From: Propionibacteriaceae bacterium
Lineage (GTDB): Bacteria; Actinomycetota; Actinomycetes; Propionibacteriales; Propionibacteriaceae
Assembly (NCBI GenBank): GCA_030537675.1
Contig: JAUNVL010000003.1
Coordinates: forward strand, 1 to 64,000
DNA: 64,000 bases
Direction: 5' to 3'
Below are positions 57,036 to 64,000 of the stretch, one piece after another. Made by a program: the position numbers and the translations under genes. Below the pieces are notes generated by a model. The model searched no databases and was not told the origin of the DNA. It was given only the letters and a program-made list of their open reading frames with translations. Each line of letters begins with the position of its first letter. Positions within the stretch are counted from its first letter, which is position 1.

Positions 57036-57707
57036 TCAGGTGATGGGCGGCAGAGCGTGAGGATCGATGAGCCCCAACTGGACCGCCTTGATGACGATGC
57101 CAGTACGGGACCTGATGTTGAATTTGACGCCAATGCTCAGCAGATGTTGCTTGATGGAACCCTCCGACAGATAAACCTTGGCTCCAATCTGCTGATTCGT
57201 GAGCCCCTGTGCCACCAGGGACAGCAGTTCCTTCTCGCGAGGAGTCAGACGAAGGGCGGTGGCTGGTACTGGTGCGCGTTCTGAAGCCACCACCCCCACG
57301 AGTTCGCGACGAACATTGCCCGACAAGGGCATGTCTCCCTCCACCGCCTGCCTCAAGCCCTCGAGCAGACCGGGACCTCCGACGTCCTTCGTCAGGTAGC
57401 CGGATGCGCCCGCTCGCAAGGCAGTGACGATGTGGCCACTCGTGCCGAACGTGGTCATCGCGACGATGCAGGCATCGGGGTGCTGGCGACAGATTTCCTT
57501 GATGGCCTCGATGCCGTTCATCACCGGCATCTGCAGATCCATCAGTACGACATCCGGTTTCATCGAGGTGTACGCGGCGACTCCTTCGGCGCCGTTGCGT
57601 GCCTCGCCGGCCACCTCGTACTCGGGGTGTTGCGAGAAGAAGGCTCGGTAGGCGTCCCGCACCAATGGATCATCATCGACCACCAGAATCCTGAGGGAGT
57701 TCGCCAT
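57036..57707 (-). CDS. NarL/LuxR-family response regulator
   Basis: This 223-residue response regulator has a receiver domain with the acidic cluster VVDDDP, phosphoacceptor Asp57 in VVLMDLQMP, Thr in VAMTTF and Lys107 in YLTKDVGG. The LuxR helix-turn-helix is near residues 153-205 (LTPREKELLSLVAQGLTNQQI). It is divergent from a histidine kinase and next to an ABC exporter, so it is the probable regulator of that exporter. Confidence 0.93.
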   Translation of the reverse strand: MANSLRILVVDDDPLVRDAYRAFFSQHPEYEVAGEARNGAEGVAAYTSMKPDVVLMDLQMPVMNGIEAIKEICRQHPDACIVAMTTFGTSGHIVTALRAGASGYLTKDVGGPGLLEGLRQAVEGDMPLSGNVRRELVGVVASERAPVPATALRLTPREKELLSLVAQGLTNQQIGAKVYLSEGSIKQHLLSIGVKFNIRSRTGIVIKAVQLGLIDPHALPPIT

Positions 57708-57964
57708 GGGAGGCGAGTTTAGTGGCTTGTCCCTCCAGACGACCGAAGCCGAGTGGATCGTCGACGTCCAGGCGTCGGAAGGGCAGCGGGGCTTCCTGGT
57801 CGTTGGAGAGGTGCGGGTCGGATAATGTCTCGTCCACAGCGTGTGTCGCGAAAATCAAGTTCTTTCCTGAGAGCGTCGTTGTGAACGAGGACCAGCCGAG
57901 CGCGAATTGCCCCTCTTCCTGAGCAGACGGGGCAGGCGCCTCATGCGTATGGGTGGAGGCGAGC

Positions 57965-59899
57965 GTGACGAGTGTGGATCGGCAACGGCCACGCTGGCTG
58001 CTGACCTCGCCGGACGTCGTCGCCAATCTACGGTGGGTCATCTTCGGGATGCTCTGTCTGGAAGCCATTTCTGGTTTCTATGACTACGCGGTGGATCCCG
58101 ATCTTGGGGTCGATTTGGTGTTCCTGGCCCAATCAGCCTCGGCCTTGGCCGCGGGCGCCGCACTCCTGTGGAGGGCCCACCTGCTTGGATTGTGTTTCTT
58201 TGTTCTGATGGTTGTCCTGACTGCCATCAACGACCCCATTGGCATCGACCTGTTGGTGTTGGTGCTGCTTTTCTTCCTCATCGGATTGCGGGCCGGTCCT
58301 CGGTTGGCAATCATCGGTGTCGTGGGTGGCGTGCTTCTGAGTACCGCCTTCGGGATCCGAAATGAGTATTATTTGCCGGGAGAGGGGTGGCAGGCTGGCC
58401 CCCTTCTGTCCGCTTTCTGTTTCACTGGTGGACTGGCGGGCCTTCTGGTGCGGATGGCCCTTCGGGCGGTCGAGCGGGCGCTGCGGCGGGCTCGCGAATT
58501 GGAGGTTGAGACCGTCCTCATCCGCCGTCAGGAACGGCGTCGGCTGTCGGCTGACCTTCAACTCGTGCTCGATGAGGGGTTGAGCGAACTGGAGCGCATG
58601 ACAGCTGCGGCCAACGATGCAACCGTGCCGCAATTGCTTGAGGTGCTCAAGCGGGTGGACGCCATGAGCCGACAACTCATGGCGCAGACCCATGCCTTGT
58701 TGGAAGCATTGCGACCGACGAAACCACTGGCAGACGCGAAGGCGCCGACCGTTGCGAACAGGCCAGCGCTTCGTTGGGTACGGCGGTCTGCGGCTGCGGT
58801 GTGTCTGACCCTCGCCGTGCTCATTGCCGTGGTCTCGGAGGGCTCGACGGTCAGCACGTGGGTGGCGGTGCTCGCGTGGTCGTCGGCAGCACTTGCCTTC
58901 TGGCGACCCGTCGTTGGCATCTTCGGCGCGGCCTCCTGCCTCGCAGTCGTCGTCATCACCATCATGGTCGGTGGTGCACCCGGTAGGTGGGACGTCATAG
59001 CGACGGCTGTCCTCTGCATGGTGATTTCGGTACATTTCCCGAGGTGGATAGGCGCACTCGTCGTGTCCGGGATCCCCTTTCTCCTCTTTGTCGCACTTGT
59101 TGAACCTGACGACTCCCTTCACGCACCCACACATATCTATGCCGGAGCTGTTGCGTTGCTCATCGGGTGGAGCTGGCAGTATCTGCAAGCACGGCAATCC
59201 GAAGCCACGTCGGAGTTCTTGCGCTCCTCAGAGCAACGGGACCACGTCGTTGATCAGGAACGGGAATCGCTGGCCCGTGAGTTGCATGACGTGGTGGCTC
59301 ATCAACTATCGATCGTGTCGATGATGATCATGGCCTGCTCAGCCACCACCGAGCGAGGTGCGCTGCGGGAGGTGGTGATGCGACTCCATGACAACACCGC
59401 CTCAGCACAATCAGAGTTGGACGCCCTCGTGGCTGGATTGAAGGTCGAGGCGTCACGCACGGGCCGACATGTGACGCCGACTCGCATGGCGTTCAACCTG
59501 GCCAAGCGGTTGGACGAGCAGGGCTTCCATGCGCAGATGCACATCGACCCCGCCAGCGATGAGCTGGAACCAGTCCAGATGATCACCGTCGTGCGCGTCA
59601 TGCAGGAAGCCACCACGAACATCCTTCGCTACGCAGCGCCGGGAGCATCGTGCGATTTCATGGTGACGGTGGGCCCGTTCACCATCACTGCGGAGGTCGA
59701 AAGTGAACTGAGCAGCACTCCCCGACGTAGCCCCCTGTCCAGCGGGCGGGGTCTGAGAGGCCTCCGCGAGAGGACTGATCTGCTGGGAGGCAGTTTCGAG
59801 AGCGGCCCTCGTCATGGGAGGTGGGTGGTTTCGATGCAGTTGCCCCATCACCAGGTGGAGGCTGACAAGCGGGTGAAACGGTCCGTCGCGATCACGTGA
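57965..59899 (+). CDS. NarL-type sensor histidine kinase with a second, inactive dimerisation module
   Basis: This 644-residue kinase has two membrane regions. The first (about 22-167) has five or so helices and is followed by a HisKA_3-like helical segment (about 187-250) in which Gln199 replaces the phosphoacceptor His (RLSADLQLV). The second membrane region (about 270-405) is followed by a canonical HisKA_3 module with His441 (SLARELHDVVAHQLS), then a HATPase with N-box EATTNILRYA and GLRGLRERTDLLGG; the DxG box is not obvious. GTG 57965 is preceded by GGAGG at 5 nt. Divergent from its likely response regulator across a 257-bp gap. Confidence 0.9.
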   Translation: MTSVDRQRPRWLLTSPDVVANLRWVIFGMLCLEAISGFYDYAVDPDLGVDLVFLAQSASALAAGAALLWRAHLLGLCFFVLMVVLTAINDPIGIDLLVLVLLFFLIGLRAGPRLAIIGVVGGVLLSTAFGIRNEYYLPGEGWQAGPLLSAFCFTGGLAGLLVRMALRAVERALRRARELEVETVLIRRQERRRLSADLQLVLDEGLSELERMTAAANDATVPQLLEVLKRVDAMSRQLMAQTHALLEALRPTKPLADAKAPTVANRPALRWVRRSAAAVCLTLAVLIAVVSEGSTVSTWVAVLAWSSAALAFWRPVVGIFGAASCLAVVVITIMVGGAPGRWDVIATAVLCMVISVHFPRWIGALVVSGIPFLLFVALVEPDDSLHAPTHIYAGAVALLIGWSWQYLQARQSEATSEFLRSSEQRDHVVDQERESLARELHDVVAHQLSIVSMMIMACSATTERGALREVVMRLHDNTASAQSELDALVAGLKVEASRTGRHVTPTRMAFNLAKRLDEQGFHAQMHIDPASDELEPVQMITVVRVMQEATTNILRYAAPGASCDFMVTVGPFTITAEVESELSSTPRRSPLSSGRGLRGLRERTDLLGGSFESGPRHGRWVVSMQLPHHQVEADKRVKRSVAIT

Positions 59900-60078
59900 C
59901 GTTGTTCGCGGATGGACGGGATGAGCCGGCCACCCGGACAGCCAACGAGTCATCCCGTTGCCTCATCGAATCCGTCGGATCATGACCATGAGGCGATCGT
60001 GAAGGCTACGTTTTGACCAGTGTTGTCGCGTCCACGCCCATGGGGGCGATGCGACCGAGAGAAACCGGGAGCGCCACC

Positions 60079-60570
60079 GTGAGTCACGGACTGCAGGATC
60101 ACATTCCATCCACCGCCGATCTCGTCGATGAGATTGGCCCCGACGTCCGCAGTTGCGACACACAATTCACCCAATTCGGCGGCCACACCACGTTCTTCGG
60201 CCCCATCACCACCGTGAAGTGCTTCCAGGACAACGCGCTCCTGAAGTCCATCCTTGGCACCCCTGGCGATGGAGGGGTCCTCGTCGTCGACGGTGACGCG
60301 TCCTTGCACACCGCTCTGGTGGGCGACCTCATCGCCGGACTCGGCGTCAAGAACGGCTGGAGCGGCCTCGTGCTCAACGGTGCCGTCCGCGACTCCGCCA
60401 TCATCAGGACCCTCGAGATCGGCTGCAAGGCGCTGGGCACCAATCCTCGCAAGAGCAGCAAGACGGGAGCTGGGGAACGAGACGTGCCCGTGACCTTCGG
60501 CGGGATCGAGTTCACCCCCGGCCACATCCTGTACAGCGACGACGACGGAATCGTCGTGCGCGAAGAATGA
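60079..60570 (+). CDS. RraA family protein
   Basis: This 163-residue protein has the RraA fold features: [34 protein letters not shown] and [18 protein letters not shown]. It covers both the RNase E regulator RraA and the 4-hydroxy-4-methyl-2-oxoglutarate/oxaloacetate aldolases; only biochemistry would separate them. GTG 60079 has GGAG 7 nt upstream; extra upstream codons are open but unsupported. The next gene starts 22 nt later. Confidence 0.9.
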   Translation: MSHGLQDHIPSTADLVDEIGPDVRSCDTQFTQFGGHTTFFGPITTVKCFQDNALLKSILGTPGDGGVLVVDGDASLHTALVGDLIAGLGVKNGWSGLVLNGAVRDSAIIRTLEIGCKALGTNPRKSSKTGAGERDVPVTFGGIEFTPGHILYSDDDGIVVREE

Positions 60571-60592
60571 TCGCTCACCGAGGGCGTTGACC

Positions 60593-62200
60593 ATGCGTCT
60601 GTCAGACCTTGCGGAACCGGGTCGCCGTCAGCCCGTATTCGCTCGCCGGGGCGCCGTCGCCACATCGCAGCCTCTTGCCGCCGAGGCAGGCATGAAGATT
60701 CTGCGTGCCGGGGGCAACGCGGTGGACGCCGCCGTGGCAATGGCCGCCTGCCTGACGGTCGTCGAACCATGCAGCAACGGCTTGGGTTCCGACGCCTTTG
60801 CCCTCGTGTGGGACGGCGAACGTCTGCACGGTCTCAATGGGTCCGGCTGCGCGCCGGCGTCCGCATCGGCCGAACGTCTCCGCGCCCAGGGGCGATCCAC
60901 CATGCCTCTGCTGGGGTGGGACGCCGTGACCGTCCCGGGCGCGGTACGGGCCTGGGCGGACCTGCATGACCGCTTCGGACAACTGCCCTTCGCTGACGTA
61001 CTGGAGCCGGCCATTGCGCTCGCCGCCGATGGATTCGCTGTCTCCGGCGTGGTGGCGTGGGGCTGGCACAGGGGTGTGGCGGCAGCGGCCTCGCGTCATG
61101 CTGAGCCCAGCACAGCAGGGTTTGCTCCGCTGTTCGCGCCGGAAGGGCGCGCTCCTGGTGTGGGGGAGATCTGGAGAAGTGCCGAGATGGCTTCGACCCT
61201 CACCACCATCGCTGCCAGCCGCGGCGAGGACTTCTACACCGGTGACCTCGGGGCGCGGATGGTGGCGTTCGCACGCGCCACGGGCGGAGGACTGTCCGCA
61301 GCGGACCTGGCCGGGCACGCCAGCCAATGGGTGCAGCCCATCAGCGCGCGCTACCGCGACCACGAGGTGTGGGAGGTGCCACCGAATGGTCAGGGCATCG
61401 CGGCGCTCATCGCCCTCAACGTGCTCGACGGCTTCACCCCCACCGAAGCGGCCGACTGGCACCGGCAGGTGGAGGCCATCAAGCTGGCATTGACGGATGT
61501 CCACGCGCTGGTTGGCGATCCGGCCGTCGTCGACGTCCCCGTCGAAGCGCTGCTGTCGCCCCAGCACGCGGCGCAGCGTCGTGCTGCCATCGGGCCGCGA
61601 GCCCTCGCTCCCGTAGCGGTTGATCCGAGTTCCTCGGACACGGTGTACCTGTGTGCCGCGGACGGCGAGGGGATGATGGTGAGCTTCATCCAGAGCAATT
61701 TCTATGGCTTCGGGTCGCAGGTGGTGGTGCCCGGCACGGGTATCTCGCTCCAGAATCGGGGCGCAGGGTTCTCCCTGGAACCGGGGCATCCCAACGAACT
61801 GGCCGCCGGAAAGCGCCCGTTCCACACGATCATCCCCGGTTTCCTCACGCGCGGCGGTGCGCCAGTTGGCCCGTTTGGCGTGATGGGGGGAGACATGCAG
61901 GCCCAGGGGCACGTGCAGTTGGTCCTCCACACCGTGGACGGGGGCGACGATCCACAAACTGCGCTCGGGCGGCCCCGTTGGTTCTGGGATCCGGCGACGG
62001 ACCGGGTCCAGGTGGAGGAGTCGGCGGGGCCTGATGCCATCTCCGGTCTGCGCGCACGGGGTCACGACGCGGTGATGGCCCAGAGCGCTGCGGTCTTCGG
62101 CCGAGGCCAAGCCATCTGGCGACTCCAACCGGACGATGACGGCAGCGTGCTGGTCGCCGGGTCAGAACCTCGGGCCGACGGCTACCCGCTTGGTTGGTGA
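60593..62200 (+). CDS. Gamma-glutamyltransferase family protein (HpxW/YwrD type)
   Basis: This 535-residue Ntn-hydrolase precursor has the self-processing nucleophile Thr350 in SSDTVYLCAADG. It lacks a signal peptide. Instead of the classic GGT substrate motif PSSGG it has VPPNGQGIAAL and GPFGVMGGDMQAQGHVQ, marks of the YwrD/HpxW (oxamate amidohydrolase) branch. It may act on an amide rather than glutathione. ATG 60593 is preceded by GAGGG. Probably in an operon with RraA. Confidence 0.88.
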   Translation: MRLSDLAEPGRRQPVFARRGAVATSQPLAAEAGMKILRAGGNAVDAAVAMAACLTVVEPCSNGLGSDAFALVWDGERLHGLNGSGCAPASASAERLRAQGRSTMPLLGWDAVTVPGAVRAWADLHDRFGQLPFADVLEPAIALAADGFAVSGVVAWGWHRGVAAAASRHAEPSTAGFAPLFAPEGRAPGVGEIWRSAEMASTLTTIAASRGEDFYTGDLGARMVAFARATGGGLSAADLAGHASQWVQPISARYRDHEVWEVPPNGQGIAALIALNVLDGFTPTEAADWHRQVEAIKLALTDVHALVGDPAVVDVPVEALLSPQHAAQRRAAIGPRALAPVAVDPSSSDTVYLCAADGEGMMVSFIQSNFYGFGSQVVVPGTGISLQNRGAGFSLEPGHPNELAAGKRPFHTIIPGFLTRGGAPVGPFGVMGGDMQAQGHVQLVLHTVDGGDDPQTALGRPRWFWDPATDRVQVEESAGPDAISGLRARGHDAVMAQSAAVFGRGQAIWRLQPDDDGSVLVAGSEPRADGYPLGW

Positions 62201-62379
62201 CCGAGCTGGCAGGATCTCTCCAACGTCCACGGCCACCCCTGGATTGGCCGCTGCCAAGAATCCTGTTCCCTGATGTTCGCTGGGGCCGAGGCCTATCGTG
62301 TCGGCATGACAGCGCTCGAAGCACGGCGTCGACTTCATGGCCGGACAACCGAACTCGCCCGGGTTCCAACGAGGCTGCC

Positions 62380-63378
62380 ATGAGATCAATGAGCTACCGC
62401 GCCTCCGGTGCAGACCTGCCGTTCCAGCGTCCGGAGCGCGCTCATGGCGTGGCCATGGAGGGCTACTTCTGGAGGATCACGGATCCGGCGACCCGGCGGG
62501 TCGTGATTGCCCTGATCGGTGTCCAGAGCGATCACACGGGTCGCTGGGCACTGGCGGGGCTGGGTGCCTCCGACGGATTCTGGCGCCACGTCATCATCCC
62601 GAACGCTGACGCCCGTCGTGGTGGCCTTGGGGCGCGCGCGGCCGGTGCAGACGCGTCCTTCGTGGGAACCGACGAGAGGGTCATGGTGGATCTCGGTGAC
62701 GATGCCCATCTGGATATCAGTCTCGAGGAGGTCAATCGTTGGCCGACTGGGCGCCCCTTCGGAGGCTCAAGCTGGTTCCAGATGATCCCGGGTCTCAACC
62801 AGTACTGGCATCCATGGCTGCTGGGCGGGCGGGCATCCGGGACCGTCGTGGTGGGGGAGACGCGCTGGGACTTCTCCGACGCCCAGGTCTACGGCGAGAA
62901 GAACTGGGGTCGGGCGGGTTTCCCCGATTCGTGGTGGTGGGGTCAGGCGCAGGGCTTTGCCGACGCCGACGCCTGTGTGGCGTTCGCTGGCGGCGAGGTC
63001 GTCGCCGGACCGGTGCGCACCGAGGTCACTGGCCTCGTCGTGAGGCTGCCTGACGGGAAGGTCCTGCGCCTGGGAAACCCGGTCACCTCGCCCGTTCGGG
63101 CCGACATCGGTGATGAGCACTGGCGTCTGGAGGGCCGATCAAATGGTTGGGTCGTCTCCGTCGACGCCGCTGCACCACTGAGCGACGCACATGTTCTGCC
63201 CGTGCCGTTGGTGGGGGAGCGTCGAGCGGTGCCCGGAGCCATTGAGCACCTGAGCGGACGACTCCACGTCCAGGTCAGCCACCGAGGACGGCAGATCTGG
63301 GTGGGACAGACGGATCTGGCTGGTCTCGAGCACGGCGGACTGGATGGCGCCGCAGCATTGGCGGCATCGAGGAGCTGA
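62380..63378 (+). CDS. Tocopherol cyclase-like protein
   Basis: This 332-residue protein has the motif YGEKNWGRAGFPDSWWWGQAQ typical of the tocopherol cyclase-like family (lipocalin-type barrels). Other features are MEGYFWRITDP and GGSSWFQMIPGLNQYWHPWLLGG. No signal peptide. ATG 62380 has GAGG 5 nt upstream; the open frame runs upstream into the GGT gene without support. Homologues in bacteria without tocopherol have unknown roles. Confidence 0.8.
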   Translation: MRSMSYRASGADLPFQRPERAHGVAMEGYFWRITDPATRRVVIALIGVQSDHTGRWALAGLGASDGFWRHVIIPNADARRGGLGARAAGADASFVGTDERVMVDLGDDAHLDISLEEVNRWPTGRPFGGSSWFQMIPGLNQYWHPWLLGGRASGTVVVGETRWDFSDAQVYGEKNWGRAGFPDSWWWGQAQGFADADACVAFAGGEVVAGPVRTEVTGLVVRLPDGKVLRLGNPVTSPVRADIGDEHWRLEGRSNGWVVSVDAAAPLSDAHVLPVPLVGERRAVPGAIEHLSGRLHVQVSHRGRQIWVGQTDLAGLEHGGLDGAAALAASRS

Positions 63379-63393
63379 CTGAACCGGGTCGGC

Positions 63394-63687
63394 TCAGGCC
63401 GGGTTGGGTCGGGTGGCTGTCGAGCGCAGCAGCGCATCGTCGACGACGCTCTGAACGTCATTGTTGATCATGAGCGAGCCCTGGATGAGCGGCCCCTTGT
63501 ACCCGGTGCCGCTGTCCACGTCGTGGACCGTGACGCTCAAGGAGGTCGCCCCCGGGGTTCCCTCCAGCGCCGCGACGGCGTCGCTGCGCCATGCATCCCC
63601 CTCCGGCACGTTGCGTGCATGCCCCACGCAGCCAATGAGAACGCCCGCGACGAGCGTGGTGAGGAGGAGCGCAAGGAGTTTTCGCAT
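63394..63687 (-). CDS. Small predicted lipoprotein
   Basis: This 97-residue protein starts MRKLLALLLTTLVAGVLIGCVG, a lipoprotein signal with lipobox LIGC (Cys20). The mature part has no domain I recognise; it contains SVTVHDVDSGTGYKGPLIQGS. Upstream codons are open but the signal peptide fixes the start. Probably membrane-anchored on the outside. Confidence 0.72.
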   Translation of the reverse strand: MRKLLALLLTTLVAGVLIGCVGHARNVPEGDAWRSDAVAALEGTPGATSLSVTVHDVDSGTGYKGPLIQGSLMINNDVQSVVDDALLRSTATRPNPA

Positions 63688-63725
63688 TGAGACACTCAAC
63701 CCCACCCCGGGTGCACCGTGTGAAC

Positions 63726-64000
63726 TCAGTGGTCGGAGAGGACGGCGGCGCGACGTGTGGCGGCCGGGTCGTCGGCTGTGCCGTTGAGGAATGCGTTCAG
63801 CACCACTGCTGAGAAGGTGGCCAGCAGGATCCCTGACTCGATGAGGGGGTGGAGAACGGCGGGCATCCACTGGCTGAAGTCGGGTGCCACCAGCGGGATC
63901 ATGCCGATACCGAGCGAGATGGCAACGACGAGCAGGCTGTTGCGGTTGGCCGCGAAGTCGACGCCCGAGAGGATGCGGATACCGGTGGCGGCGACCATGC
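63726..64000 (-). CDS. NCS2 xanthine/uracil permease, C-terminal fragment
   Basis: This is the C-terminal about 91 residues of a membrane permease, extending beyond the right edge. It carries NRNSLLVVAISLGIGMIPLVAPDF and GILLATFSAVVLNAFLNG, typical of the last helices of nucleobase:cation symporter 2 proteins. The substrate cannot be told from this part. Confidence 0.8.
   Translation of the reverse strand, partial: MVAATGIRILSGVDFAANRNSLLVVAISLGIGMIPLVAPDFSQWMPAVLHPLIESGILLATFSAVVLNAFLNGTADDPAATRRAAVLSDH

Noticed and set aside
60602..62128. 508-codon minus-strand frame opposite the GGT-family gene
   Set aside because: Shadow of a conserved gene with the catalytic Thr in the plus frame.

Overview
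The window is a high-GC chromosomal segment around a replication origin. The gene content (rpmH-rnpA-yidD-yidC-jag-rsmG-parA-parB on one side of dnaA; dnaN, recF, dciA, gyrB and gyrA on the other), the DUF1707, SURF1 and GH15 proteins, the FurA-type regulator and the frequent GTG starts all point to an actinobacterium, most plausibly of the Propionibacteriaceae. That placement is inference. No tRNA, rRNA, CRISPR array, insertion sequence or prophage was recognised.

Left arm (1-27.2 kb). The usual dnaA-dnaN-recF-dciA-gyrB-gyrA block is present in order on the minus strand but has been opened in three places. An ABC exporter (24.4-25.4 and 21.8-24.4 kb) lies between dnaA and dnaN. A SWIM/SNF2 helicase (17.3-20.5 kb) and a DUF1707 gene lie between dnaN and recF. 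A 12-kb block lies between dciA and gyrB: an AGCS Na+/alanine symporter, a tail-collar protein, a 1039-residue secreted P-domain/Ig/PKD protein, and a tight phosphoketolase - ROK kinase - M81 peptidase - GH29 fucosidase operon.

Origin and partition region (25.4-33.9 kb). DnaA-box-like 9-mers occur on both sides of dnaA. Five one-mismatch boxes plus an AT-rich stretch sit downstream of dnaA. One perfect and two near-perfect boxes sit between dnaA and rpmH. To the right runs the compact rpmH-rnpA-yidD-yidC-jag-rsmG operon with stop/start overlaps. An unusual 1.1-kb gene-free gap with a parS site follows, then parA (with a perfect parS inside its 5' end) and parB.

Right arm (33.9-64 kb). DUF3817; a minus-strand group of SURF1, Ddl-type ligase, aminotransferase, a one-TM protein, thioredoxin and thioredoxin reductase; an MFS exporter/DUF2871 pair divergent from a TetR regulator with a clear palindromic operator; an SQR-like flavoprotein; DUF3253; catalase with a Fur-family regulator preceded by a 19-bp inverted repeat; a divergent G6PDH-like gene opposite a GH15 enzyme; an enoyl-CoA hydratase-family hydrolase; a SorC regulator divergent from glpD across a perfect palindrome; and a saccharopine-dehydrogenase-like enzyme. 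Next comes an ABC exporter with a NarL-type response regulator and a histidine kinase that carries a second, histidine-less dimerisation module. The end of the window holds RraA, an HpxW/YwrD-type gamma-glutamyltransferase-family protein, a tocopherol-cyclase-like protein, a small lipoprotein and the C-terminal end of an NCS2 permease.

The most unusual items are the two-module histidine kinase, the broken-up replication cluster, the secreted multidomain protein with a twice-repeated Trp/Cys C-terminal unit, the gene-free rsmG-parA gap, and the G6PDH-like protein lacking the usual active-site lysine. None is clearly an undescribed defence or mobile system.
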